In this document: positions 1-8,023 of the stretch, in pieces
How the letters are laid out: each line of letters opens with the position of its first letter
How positions within the stretch are numbered: position 1 is the stretch's first letter
DNA from: Pedobacter paludis
Lineage (GTDB): Bacteria > Bacteroidota > Bacteroidia > Sphingobacteriales > Sphingobacteriaceae
Reading direction: 5' to 3'
Assembly (NCBI RefSeq): GCF_003173575.1
Contig: NZ_QGNY01000003.1
Coordinates: forward strand, 609,956 to 673,955
DNA: 64,000 bases
The notes under the pieces: model-generated
Told to the model about the DNA's origin: nothing
Database searches by the model: none
What the model saw: only the letters and a program-made list of their open reading frames with translations
Made by a program: the position numbers and the translations under genes

Positions 1-51
1 ATGGAGCGGTAGATTCAACAGCGCAGCCGCTTTCTGATCATATACAAGCAT
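1..51 (-). CDS. 5' end of an unidentified gene leaving the window
   Basis: An ATG at 51 opens a minus-strand frame that stays open to the left edge (17 codons seen: MLVYDQKAAALLNLPLH). A match to the Bacteroidota -7 box (TACATTTG on the minus strand, 65-72) lies just upstream, and a G-rich stretch precedes the ATG. Too little is visible to name a family. It might be the next gene of the island, or chance. Confidence 0.35.
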   Translation of the reverse strand, partial: MLVYDQKAAALLNLPLH

Positions 52-64
52 TACTTTATCCCCT

Positions 65-95
65 CAAATGTACATTTTATTTAATTTCTTTGGAA
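65..95 (-). promoter_or_regulatory. Possible promoter for the left-edge gene
   Basis: Read on the minus strand, TACATTTG (65-72) fits the Bacteroidota -7 consensus TAnnTTTG. A weak -33 element (TTTCC) lies about 19-20 bases upstream. It would start transcription only a few bases before the ATG at 51. Confidence 0.35.
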
Positions 96-305
96 AGGTG
101 TCAAAAGCCATGATAGCCAAAAGTCGATAGATTTTGTACGCTCCTCAAGTTACCGCTGGACTAGCCCTCTCTGGTTTGTCAAAGACCTGGCAGGCCAAAG
201 GATTAAGCGGGAAACATGCGAAGATGGTTTTCTGGTTGTCTCTGCTATATTCACAACACAATATCTGCCCTATCCGCGAAGGGTGTGCATTGACGGAAAT
301 CATTG

Positions 306-334
306 GCAAAAAAGCAGTACTGTAACAGTACTGC
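306..334 (-). terminator. Probable intrinsic terminator, minus strand
   Basis: GCAGTACTGT (314-323) and ACAGTACTGC (325-334) are perfect inverted arms around one central base. On the minus strand the second arm runs into a tract of six or more T (307-313). This is the hairpin plus U-tract of an intrinsic terminator for transcription coming from the right, such as the remnant at 498-701. A dyad operator is the alternative. Confidence 0.5.
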
Positions 335-497
335 CCAAGAAACTAAAAGGATGGCCTTGGAGCAGTGGAGGACTGTATCTAAACCCCATCCATGGCAGTA
401 TCCAAACATCCGTCCGGGATTGCCATAATCATTAACTAAACTATTCTTATCACTTCTACGTGTTCTTCAAAAAACTTTCCAGTCACATAGGACCAGA

Positions 498-701
498 TCA
501 GCGAAACGCTGGCCATATGACATCATGTTTGAAAGTTTGAATCTCGTAATCGCTCTGATATTTTCCAAATCTGATGAAGAAAATGGTTAAATAACTCAAA
601 TAAATAACAAAAAACCAAACATTATTCCGTTGTCCACCGGAAAATGCGATCTCTGCCAAACTATAATTGCTTATCATAAATAAATCGGAGGAGCGGTACA
701 C
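498..701 (-). pseudogene. Possible decayed AraC-type DNA-binding domain
   Basis: The minus-strand frame reads SNYSLAEIAFSGG, then some 13 residues later SYLTIFFIRFGKYQSDYE. This resembles the end of an AraC/XylS domain (s-L-xx-IA-xx-GF ... YFxxxFKxxxGxSPxxYR), but with a short insertion and a damaged glycine-serine-proline segment. No complete gene surrounds it, so it looks like a relic at the edge of the island's defence genes. The resemblance is short and could be chance. Confidence 0.33.
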
Positions 702-866
702 CTTTAATGTCTAGTACAATAACCTGTCAAATAAATCAGTATGCATCTTCCCGATAATTGATCAAAAATTTCGTTATTCTCTCAAAGAATGTAAATTTGT
801 TAGCACTCCCTCTAATTCGGGAAATTGAACATCAGAACATCATACTCATTGTCGTAAAGGATTGTC

Positions 867-1481
867 ATGCCTGCAAAAAGGAACAACATTAGGGTCTTCG
901 TGGCCTCGACCGTATATAATTTTGAATACCAGCTTCAGCTCGTGCGCGAACTTCTCGACGGCTACGGCTATGACGTGGTCATGTCTGCCGCAGGTACCCT
1001 TCCCCTGGACAGCAGCAAATCAAACATGGACGTATGCATTGATGCTGTTAAGACCTGTGACATATTCCTTGGCTTTATCCGTCCCGACTATGGCTCAGGT
1101 GTCTTGGACCGGGGTAAGGAATCAATTACCCATGCAGAATTTATAACGGCGAGGGGATTGGAGATCCCACGTTTTGTTCTCGCCGATTACAGGGTCGTCT
1201 TCACCAGGCAGCTGCTCAAAAATGCTTTCTTTGTAGAAGACCACACTCAAAAACGGATCGACATGAGCAATGTATCCTTGGAAGGTAATGGGGGTATCAT
1301 GGATACCAGGTGCATTGTAATGTACAATGAGGCCATAAGTGACCATATAAAACCAGCTTCCAAGCGGACGGGCAATTGGGTACAGGAATATGTTAACTTT
1401 GACCAGATCAAAATGCACCTGGATAGCCAGTTTGCACATCCGGAAAGAATCAAAGCACTTATCGATAAAGGGAAAAAGTGA
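867..1481 (+). CDS. DUF4062-domain protein (TIR/NDT-like sensor or effector partner)
   Basis: A 204-residue protein. The N-terminus (residues 9-40) reads RVFVASTVYNFEYQ, the DUF4062 start (RVFvSST..Dl..eR). It continues through a CDIFLGFIRPDYGSG segment (about 70-85) and an ITHAEF segment (about 93-98), both typical of DUF4062, whose fold is related to TIR and nucleoside-deoxyribosyltransferase domains. In that family such domains sense or modify nucleotides and are often fused to, or next to, NTPase signalling modules; the actual reaction is not known. The stop overlaps the start of the next gene by 4 bases, so the two are surely translated as a pair. The usual DUF4062 protein is longer and fused to other domains; here it is nearly domain-only. 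The ATG at 867 is chosen because the conserved RVFVAST begins nine residues in. Confidence 0.75.
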   Translation: MPAKRNNIRVFVASTVYNFEYQLQLVRELLDGYGYDVVMSAAGTLPLDSSKSNMDVCIDAVKTCDIFLGFIRPDYGSGVLDRGKESITHAEFITARGLEIPRFVLADYRVVFTRQLLKNAFFVEDHTQKRIDMSNVSLEGNGGIMDTRCIVMYNEAISDHIKPASKRTGNWVQEYVNFDQIKMHLDSQFAHPERIKALIDKGKK

Positions 1482-2881
1482 ACATGGACAGAAAAACATT
1501 TTTAAGGAACCTTCTGGAAGGAAAAGAAAGCGCTCAGCTTGAACTGTTGCCGGTATATGAAGTCCGAAGCATCATTCGGGCCGTTTGTGCTTTTCTCAAT
1601 TCTGACGGGGGGTGGGTCGTTGTAGGTTACCCTAACGATAAGCAGGCCGGTTATCTCGGAGATGATGCCGACAATCTTGCCGATCAAATCGAAATAGAGA
1701 TCGCCAACCAGATATTCCCTCAGCCACTGGTTTATGCAAAAGCATTACGTTATAAAGAACAGGATCTGATCCTGATCAATGTTGTGCGTGGGTCCAGACA
1801 GCCATATTCTTTCGAAGGCAAACACTTTGTCAGAACCCGTGGACAGGTGCGTCCCGCGCAGTCCGAGGACCTAAGTTTATTGATCAGAAGTTCAAGTGAA
1901 TACACCTCGCTATGGGAAAAGTCCGCTACTATAGATGCGGAAATGGAAGAACTTAACCTGGATGAGATATATAACACCATCTTTGAGGCGCAGAAAATCG
2001 GCAAGGGAAAAAAATTGCCGGAGCAGCCCGAAGCTTTTCTCAGTTACTTCCAGTTAAAGGATTACCAGACTATAAAAAATGGTGCTGTTCTGCTATTTGG
2101 CCGTGATCCGATCAAATACCTGCCACAGGCCAGGATCCGGATTACGGTAATGCCCGAAGAAAAGACTGCAGAGCGTTACGCAGATTCTCATCTTATTGAG
2201 GAAAACCTTTTCGATGCTTTTACAGAACTTAAAAGGTACTTCACCACAACGCTCCCAATGGCAAGCGACTTTAAACAGGGAAACTGGGACAGGCTTTCGA
2301 GAGAACGCTTTCCTTCTGAGGCTATAGATGAGGCAATAGTGAACGCAATGGTACACCGGGATTACGGTGATGTTGCCGGGGAGATCACGATAAACATTTA
2401 TAGCAACCGGATGGAGATTATCAATTCGGGCGAAATACCGGATGACATAATTGAGGGAAAAAACCGGATATCGCCCCACCATTCCATTTTGAGAAATCCA
2501 ACAATTTCCCATATGTTCTATCTGCGTGGCAAGATGGAAAAACTGGGCCGTGGCCTTGATCTCATCCTATCCAGTTGTGAAAGAGATGGCTTGAAAAAGC
2601 CGGAGTGGCTTACAAAGGGAGGATATACAACGCTGACTCTGTATTCTGTTGCGGAGCAAATTGTGGTTAATGAAAGAATGTCGATATTCCTGCAGACCCT
2701 CCATGAGGGTGTGGCATTCGGTAGTAAAGACTATAACGGCTTTTTTAAGGACATTTCAGAAAAAACCGCAAGACTTGATATAGCGAAACTGGTCAGCGGA
2801 CAATGGGTAGAAAAAGTAGGTGATGGCCCTTCGACCAGATACTACCGGACAGGCAAAAAATTACCGGAAATTACCGGATAG
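1478..2881 (+). CDS. AlbA_2/Schlafen-type protein with RecG-like ATP-binding C-terminus
   Basis: A 467-residue protein. The N-terminal domain (about 10-130) is AlbA_2/SlfN-like (E-S-A-Q-L-E ... AVCAFLNSDGGWVVVGY), a fold that in Schlafens cuts RNA. The middle and C-terminal part carries a HATPase_c_4-type ATP-binding region: ERFPSEAIDEAIVNAMVHRDY at about 271-291, INSGEIPDD at about 312, and GRGLDLIL near 360. A winged-helix-like tail follows. Such proteins are often annotated as transcriptional regulators or ATP-dependent helicase RecG-related, although no helicase motif is present. The annotated start is GTG at 1478; the ATG at 1484 is equally possible. Coupled to the DUF4062 gene by a 4-base overlap, it probably forms a two-gene conflict module. 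The C-terminus ends inside a TTACCGGA repeat. Confidence 0.8.
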   Translation: MNMDRKTFLRNLLEGKESAQLELLPVYEVRSIIRAVCAFLNSDGGWVVVGYPNDKQAGYLGDDADNLADQIEIEIANQIFPQPLVYAKALRYKEQDLILINVVRGSRQPYSFEGKHFVRTRGQVRPAQSEDLSLLIRSSSEYTSLWEKSATIDAEMEELNLDEIYNTIFEAQKIGKGKKLPEQPEAFLSYFQLKDYQTIKNGAVLLFGRDPIKYLPQARIRITVMPEEKTAERYADSHLIEENLFDAFTELKRYFTTTLPMASDFKQGNWDRLSRERFPSEAIDEAIVNAMVHRDYGDVAGEITINIYSNRMEIINSGEIPDDIIEGKNRISPHHSILRNPTISHMFYLRGKMEKLGRGLDLILSSCERDGLKKPEWLTKGGYTTLTLYSVAEQIVVNERMSIFLQTLHEGVAFGSKDYNGFFKDISEKTARLDIAKLVSGQWVEKVGDGPSTRYYRTGKKLPEITG

Positions 2882-2998
2882 CTTTCCTTGTGAAATAAAT
2901 TTTCATTTATAACTATTTAATTATCAATATAATAACAGGTTTATCGCTAAAATAAGCTTTTTATGACTTACCGGAAATTTACCGGATTTGACCGGATT
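2861..2998. repeat. Repeated TTACCGGAAATTACCGGAT motif
   Basis: TTACCGGAAATTACCGGAT at 2861-2879 covers the last codons of the AlbA-type gene. A near-identical copy with one extra T lies at 2968-2987, followed by GACCGGATT at 2990-2998. Five ACCGGA units thus occur in 140 bases. A tandem binding site or a small duplication would both fit. Confidence 0.55.
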
Positions 2999-3092
2999 AT
3001 TGTATATCTCGTTGTTGGAGAAAGAGGTTATAACCACACGTAAGATAACCGAAACTGACAAAGAAGTATTGTTCTAGTGGTGAAACCTTTCC

Positions 3093-3947
3093 TCAGCTGG
3101 TAGATGGTAAATTCCAGATCAATCCACTCTTGGATAGAGTTAGTTTCCTTTGATCGAACAGCTCATTCATAATCATCCATACCTGATCGGTCAAGCGGAA
3201 AGATTTTTTGAAACTCTCATCTGAATGGGTGAGTATTCCGGTGATGGAAATCCAGTCAGCGCCCATCCGGCCTTCGGGAAATTCGCAGTAAAGCTTAAAG
3301 TTAAGTGGGAAATCTATAGTAGTGGGTTGGGTTGACTCCTCACGCTTCTGCAGTTCTTTTGAAAACGCCGATACAAATTTCCCAAACGAAATCCAGTCTC
3401 CATGACTATTACGAAGGTTTATAGAGGACATTACCCGTATCTGATCACGATGTTCTATGGTTCTGGTGCCGAAATCAATACGTGTGATCTTTGGACGGGT
3501 ATGCCTGATGTCAAAATTGAATACTACAGTGCCGATTTCCATCGTCTTTTTGTATTCCTCATCGCTCTTCCCAGCCTCCCGTAATTCAACAAGTTTTATC
3601 CCAACGTGCTCGGCAAATGTCTGGGTATCCATAGTAAAGCCAGCTTTACATACTATAATGCCACAGTCTATCTGAGAATCCTCCATGACCTTGGAAAGCT
3701 TCATCACCACATCTTTGGTGACTTTTTTCTTTGCATATTTACATTCGATAGCTGTTAACAAAATCCGTTTGCCGTCAACCTGTTCAGTCAATACATCTAT
3801 CTGATGCTCAACCCCTGATCTGCCTTTTACTTTACAGTTGTGTCCGTAGCCTTTAACTTTAACCCCATCCCCGGCACCGAGCGCGCCATAGATATACTGG
3901 GTGATGGCTTCATATTCCTTCCAGTTAAGTTCGTTTGCGTTGGTCAT
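3093..3947 (-). CDS. Mrr-like restriction endonuclease-fold protein
   Basis: About 284 residues from the ATG at 3947. The frame extends to 4013 but the extra 22 residues look non-conserved. The N-terminal half has a PD-(D/E)XK core of the Mrr_cat type: NWKEYEAI helix, then QIDVLT (Asp), about 15 residues, then IECKYAKK (Glu-x-Lys), and a GIIVCKAGF strand. Such domains cleave DNA, often modified DNA. The C-terminal half is unrecognised. The gene is transcribed in the same direction as the three-gene operon at 4155-8673 but lies 207 bases beyond it, so it probably has its own promoter. It likely acts as a stand-alone type IV-like nuclease or as an accessory to that operon. The nuclease fold is well supported; the target is not known. 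Confidence 0.72.
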   Translation of the reverse strand: MTNANELNWKEYEAITQYIYGALGAGDGVKVKGYGHNCKVKGRSGVEHQIDVLTEQVDGKRILLTAIECKYAKKKVTKDVVMKLSKVMEDSQIDCGIIVCKAGFTMDTQTFAEHVGIKLVELREAGKSDEEYKKTMEIGTVVFNFDIRHTRPKITRIDFGTRTIEHRDQIRVMSSINLRNSHGDWISFGKFVSAFSKELQKREESTQPTTIDFPLNFKLYCEFPEGRMGADWISITGILTHSDESFKKSFRLTDQVWMIMNELFDQRKLTLSKSGLIWNLPSTS

Positions 3948-3978
3948 AATTAAACATTCATAATTTGCTGATGATATT

Positions 3979-4000
3979 ATTTGTACAATGGCATACAAAT
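3979..4000. promoter_or_regulatory. Inverted repeat upstream of the Mrr-like gene
   Basis: ATTTGTA (3979-3985) and TACAAAT (3994-4000) form a spaced dyad 32-53 bases before the ATG at 3947. It could be an operator for the nuclease gene. No assigned regulator lies nearby. Confidence 0.35.
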
Positions 4001-4154
4001 TTTTCACCCCCATAAGTTAGTTGCGATACGGGTTATTGATGAAGTTAAATATAGTAATTTTGTGACGCTGGCATAGCGGCAAGATCCTGGCACATTATGA
4101 AAATCGCAACCCCTCCCAAACTGCACATCTAGTGCTGAATGGATAGACAACATT

Positions 4155-5936
4155 CTATTTATAGGTGGACATGCTGCTTGGCGATACTTTATTTGCTGGT
4201 ACAATTATACTTACAATGCCATCAGGATAATTACCTCCCAGAGAGTAGTGGGTTTTTAAATGCTGAAATTGGAACAGCTCCCTGATATCATTTATTGGTG
4301 TGTTATTACCGGTTTTGTCCGATAGTTCAAAAACCATAAATATTCCTAGCTGGTCATATGAGTTTGTATAGGTCTGCGCCTGAGCTAAGTAATCAGCCTG
4401 GATATCTTGCCAGGTAGGTTTTGTTTTGGTCTTCTTGACTTCAACCGGGAAGACCAAGCCGTTATCATTATAAGTAACGTCAACTCTCCCGGCCCCAGAT
4501 TGATTGGCCTCATACAGATATCGGAATCCTGCCCCAGATTGCCGGAGATTTCTGAAAAGGCTCTCCTGGAAAATGTGCTCGGTCTTGCCCGTAGCCAGTT
4601 TTGGGTTGTATAATTCTGGGAAAAATTCTTTTTTTTCCTGCATGCTCCGTACCACGTAAGCAATCACATTGCTTAGCACGATTGAAAAGGAATTCAACTT
4701 CTCTACGGGATACTGCGGTATGAAATTCTCGATAGCCTTGCGCAACATCGCAAAAACCTCATCACCCTGGGGAAATCCGGTCATAGAATAGGTCGCATCC
4801 TTAGCTGCATAGGCGCTGATCAACCCGGCCAGGGCCAGTGGATCGTCGTCAGAAATCAAGGAAATATCTGCCTCTATCTGTTGTAAGGGAATGTTCTTAT
4901 ATCGCCTTGCAAGAAAGGCGATGATCTGAACGTTGTCTTTTTTTTTGTGTATGTTTTGATTTAATGAATCCTGTATTTCTTTCAGGAAACGCTGGTATTC
5001 CGGATCTACCTCTTTCTCGATTAACACACCAAGTCTCCCTGATGATGCGATCAGATTGCTGGAATAAAGGGGGGAAATCACAGAACTGGTTACCTGTTTG
5101 AACTGTTGAAGAATTGTTTGGTCGATAAGACTTCCGTTCACCTGTACATTGATCAAATCCTGGTGAAGGGCAAAAACCTCCTTCAACTCTGCGTCGTAAT
5201 TCCACCATTTGCTTTCCTCATCCAATTTCTTTATGATGTCTACACTAAGGCTTAAAACCTGACCCAGGTGTTGGGACAAGCTCAGATTTTCTCCATTACT
5301 GAATATTTCGAGTCTCCAGAGTAAGACTAGGCATTCAGCCAATAGGTTCTGATACTCTTCCTGCTTACCAGAAATCAGGCCCAGGATGAAATCACATGTG
5401 GCGGCGAAATAAGCTGCATCTACGCGGTTTTCAACAATACTGCTGGATTCAGAAAAGAGCGAATGACAGGATTGAAGATCTGCTATGAGACCTGATGATC
5501 CATTTTGTGGGATGGCTAGAAAGGCCAAAAGCCCTTTTCTGTATAAAGCTTCGCTGGAAACATCTGCGTTCAGATGCCTGCTGAGTTGCTCGAAAACCTG
5601 GTCAGCGTTTGCACTCGCATCGTAGTGGAGAAACAACAAACGGAGACGTGATATTTGTACAAAAGGATCTGCATCATCCTCAATATCCTCGAGCAATATT
5701 CCCAGTAAGGTCTGCCGGCTAAGTTTTGAAATGAGTACAAGACTGCTACAGATCTCAAGCGCACATTGACGGATGTACGCGTTGGTTTCCTGAACGATAA
5801 TGGATTGCAGAAGTATTTTCAGTACAGGCGGGGTATAGTTCTGGAAATAGCCTTCGTCAAAAAAGCTATCCAAAAAATCCGATTTCTCAGCCTCGGATAA
5901 ATTGTCAAAATCTTGATATTGTTTAGGGATGTTCAT
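4155..5936 (-). CDS. Helical-repeat protein with C-terminal PD-(D/E)XK nuclease domain (candidate effector)
   Basis: A 593-residue protein. The first 450 residues are almost wholly helical with a HEAT-like rhythm (e.g. LKILLQSII, CALEICSSLVLI, SRLRLLFLHY), without membrane segments. The C-terminal 140 residues hold a nuclease core: EHIFQESLF (Glu, about 457), GRVDVTY (Asp near 484), VFPVEVKK (Glu-x-Lys near 498), and a helix rich in Ala/Gln/Tyr after it, as in PD-(D/E)XK enzymes. The start codon overlaps the stop of the SMC-like gene (1 base), so it is the third gene of an operon. In ABC-three-component and Lamassu systems a nuclease effector of this kind is held inactive by the ATPase complex and released on infection. 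That role is inferred from gene order. I do not recognise a named family for the N-terminal part. Confidence 0.72.
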   Translation of the reverse strand: MNIPKQYQDFDNLSEAEKSDFLDSFFDEGYFQNYTPPVLKILLQSIIVQETNAYIRQCALEICSSLVLISKLSRQTLLGILLEDIEDDADPFVQISRLRLLFLHYDASANADQVFEQLSRHLNADVSSEALYRKGLLAFLAIPQNGSSGLIADLQSCHSLFSESSSIVENRVDAAYFAATCDFILGLISGKQEEYQNLLAECLVLLWRLEIFSNGENLSLSQHLGQVLSLSVDIIKKLDEESKWWNYDAELKEVFALHQDLINVQVNGSLIDQTILQQFKQVTSSVISPLYSSNLIASSGRLGVLIEKEVDPEYQRFLKEIQDSLNQNIHKKKDNVQIIAFLARRYKNIPLQQIEADISLISDDDPLALAGLISAYAAKDATYSMTGFPQGDEVFAMLRKAIENFIPQYPVEKLNSFSIVLSNVIAYVVRSMQEKKEFFPELYNPKLATGKTEHIFQESLFRNLRQSGAGFRYLYEANQSGAGRVDVTYNDNGLVFPVEVKKTKTKPTWQDIQADYLAQAQTYTNSYDQLGIFMVFELSDKTGNNTPINDIRELFQFQHLKTHYSLGGNYPDGIVSIIVPANKVSPSSMSTYK

Positions 5937-8023
5937 TAAAAGACAAATTGACCACTTTCTCTAACTTCAATTTTTTCGGCAGAGCTTATAATGCTTGTCA
6001 GTTCCCTATTTGCAGTTCCCACCATCACCTGTACCTGCTCGCCAAACTTTTCTTCGATATGCAATAAGGTTTTCTTCAAACCCTCCACGAAGTGGATATC
6101 GGCCTCTTCCTTCGTTGGAGAATCCAGGATAATCAGTCTGGGATGCCTTCCCAAACCTTTCTCCAGATCCAGTTCGATGAGGCTCAGATATAAAGCCAGT
6201 TTTGCCCTTAACTGTTCGCCCTCAGAAATGTCGTTGAAATTATTTACCACATTTCCCTGGTGGTAGTGGATGACGAAGTTGTCCGGATTGATCACGACCC
6301 TGGTGTAATTGGAAAGTCCTAACGAATGTAGCTGGCTGAGCATGATTGCCTCAAGTTCGGACAGGGTGGCCTGTCCCAGTTTCTTTCTGCTCCTGAGCAT
6401 CAGTTCATGCCCGGTTCTAAGTACTTCAGCCTTTTTTTTCAATTTATTGTCCAGCTCCATAGTGGCCTGTTTTTCAGCAATTGCGATCTGATTTTCCGTT
6501 TTGATTTTCTGCTCAAGAAGATTTTCGAATTTGCTGAAATAGTCTCCCTCAGCCGCTGCTATCATTTGGTTTCTATTTCCCTCAGCTGCCTTTATTGATT
6601 GGTCTAATTCACTAAGGTCAGTTTCTAATTTTAGCACCTCATTTTCCAAACGGGCGAAGTTTGTATCATTGATCTTAACCTTTTGTTCGAGGTTGATGAG
6701 TGCCTGGTTCTCTTTTTGAGAAAGTAGCTGATTTCGCTCGATCTCTCCCTTAGCTTCCTTTATTCTCAGTTGCCAAATTTCTGTATCGTTTCCTTCCGCA
6801 GTCATCGTATGGTCACAGAGCATGCATATTTTAGACTCCTTCTCGAGCAAACGCTTGTCCTTATCCACTTCATGATCACAGTGCGGGCATTCGGTGACTT
6901 CCAGGTTGTTAAAGAATATACCGGAATCAATATAATCCTGGTATTCAATAATGAGCTTTCGGAACTTATTGATCTCTCTGGCGCCATGCTGGATTGAATC
7001 CTGTTTTTCCTTTATCTCAACTTGAGAAGTATTGAAAGCAGTTTTCATTTGGTAAAGCCTGTCTTCGCCTTCCAATTTCTCTTGTCTTTTTGTCTCCCTG
7101 GATTGCTGATATGAATGTAGGTTTTCTTCGATTTCCTCGATTGCTTTTTTTTCCGGATTAGTCCTCAATTTAACAATCTGCTCATTTGTGGCGATTAAAC
7201 CATTTCGCAGTTTTTGTAAATCCTCAACGCTAATCGATTGACTTTTTTCCTGTTCTGTCTTTAGGCTCCATTCACGTTCTGCCTTTTTGGCTTTTGCCTC
7301 CAGTGCATGGATCGAAAAGGTATATTCAAGTCCCAAAAGCATTTGGAATACCATTGCATGCTGATTACCAATTTCGAGATTCCCATAGTCTTTTGACTGA
7401 TGGTATATCGAGGAGTAATAGCTTACCCAGGTCAAATCTGCATCACTTAAGTTGATACTGGGTTGTGATGCCTGAACTCTTTTAATAGGGTAATAGTCAA
7501 ACTCTTCGAAAAAAAGTTCCTGCATGAATTCGGCTAAACCGTCTTTGCTTTTGAATGACTTAATCGGATCTTCACGCTCAATACTGTCAATGGCAGATGC
7601 ATAAACAGCTGCTTTTAGCTGTGCACCGGTGAGGTTCAATTCGACCGAGTAAACCGCATCTTTAATGGAAAATTCAAGCGCTATGTATTTCAACCAGGTC
7701 TTTACCAGGGGAGTGAACTTATCCCTGCCCGTCAGCGCAAATCCGATAGCCTTGAAAATGGTGGATTTCCCCTTTAGATTATCCGCGACCCACATACTCA
7801 CCCCACTAAACAGTTGGCGGTCATATCTGAAAGCGTTATCGTCGTTTTTCTTCCCTTCAAGTATTATCCTCCTCAACAGTAGCCTTTTCTGAGGGGATTC
7901 CGGAACACTCTTATTGTAGCCATCATCTTCAAGAAAAAGTATTTCTTTAACCTCTTCCAGTGAGAAATCCGCTGCATAAATTTCGTGTACATATTTTACA
8001 AATTCTTCGAACTTGAAATTCAT
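5936..8023 (-). CDS. Rad50/SMC-like ATPase with zinc hook
   Basis: A 695-residue protein. Walker A is ADNLKGKST near residues 77-85 (Ala in the first position, allowed by the [AG]xxxxGK[ST] pattern). Two long coiled-coil arms follow (about 230-375 and 405-560). At their tip are CPHC (about 378) and CMLC (about 399), a four-cysteine hook like Rad50. The ABC signature is ISEGEQLRAK near 597. Walker B is RLIILDSP near 628, with Ser where most ABC ATPases have the catalytic Glu. Such proteins bind and scan DNA, often ends. The start overlaps the preceding small gene by 4 bases and the stop touches the nuclease gene, giving one operon. The context points to the sensor/ATPase of an anti-phage system. 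The missing Glu suggests slow or altered ATP hydrolysis. Confidence 0.85.
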   Translation of the reverse strand: MNFKFEEFVKYVHEIYAADFSLEEVKEILFLEDDGYNKSVPESPQKRLLLRRIILEGKKNDDNAFRYDRQLFSGVSMWVADNLKGKSTIFKAIGFALTGRDKFTPLVKTWLKYIALEFSIKDAVYSVELNLTGAQLKAAVYASAIDSIEREDPIKSFKSKDGLAEFMQELFFEEFDYYPIKRVQASQPSINLSDADLTWVSYYSSIYHQSKDYGNLEIGNQHAMVFQMLLGLEYTFSIHALEAKAKKAEREWSLKTEQEKSQSISVEDLQKLRNGLIATNEQIVKLRTNPEKKAIEEIEENLHSYQQSRETKRQEKLEGEDRLYQMKTAFNTSQVEIKEKQDSIQHGAREINKFRKLIIEYQDYIDSGIFFNNLEVTECPHCDHEVDKDKRLLEKESKICMLCDHTMTAEGNDTEIWQLRIKEAKGEIERNQLLSQKENQALINLEQKVKINDTNFARLENEVLKLETDLSELDQSIKAAEGNRNQMIAAAEGDYFSKFENLLEQKIKTENQIAIAEKQATMELDNKLKKKAEVLRTGHELMLRSRKKLGQATLSELEAIMLSQLHSLGLSNYTRVVINPDNFVIHYHQGNVVNNFNDISEGEQLRAKLALYLSLIELDLEKGLGRHPRLIILDSPTKEEADIHFVEGLKKTLLHIEEKFGEQVQVMVGTANRELTSIISSAEKIEVRESGQFVF

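Larger units (their letters stand above)
1..866. other. Gene-poor stretch at left edge
   Basis: Apart from the left-edge gene start, the terminator-like palindrome and the AraC-like remnant, I see no convincing gene here. A plus-strand frame at 134-325 has no recognisable protein features. This looks like decayed DNA between island modules. Confidence 0.5.

Noticed and set aside
134..325. 63-residue open frame
   Set aside because: No protein-like pattern and it overlaps a terminator-like palindrome.
7760..7800. Damaged Walker A in the SMC-like protein (Ala in first position)
   Set aside because: The pattern [AG]xxxxGK[ST] allows Ala; the GKST core is intact.
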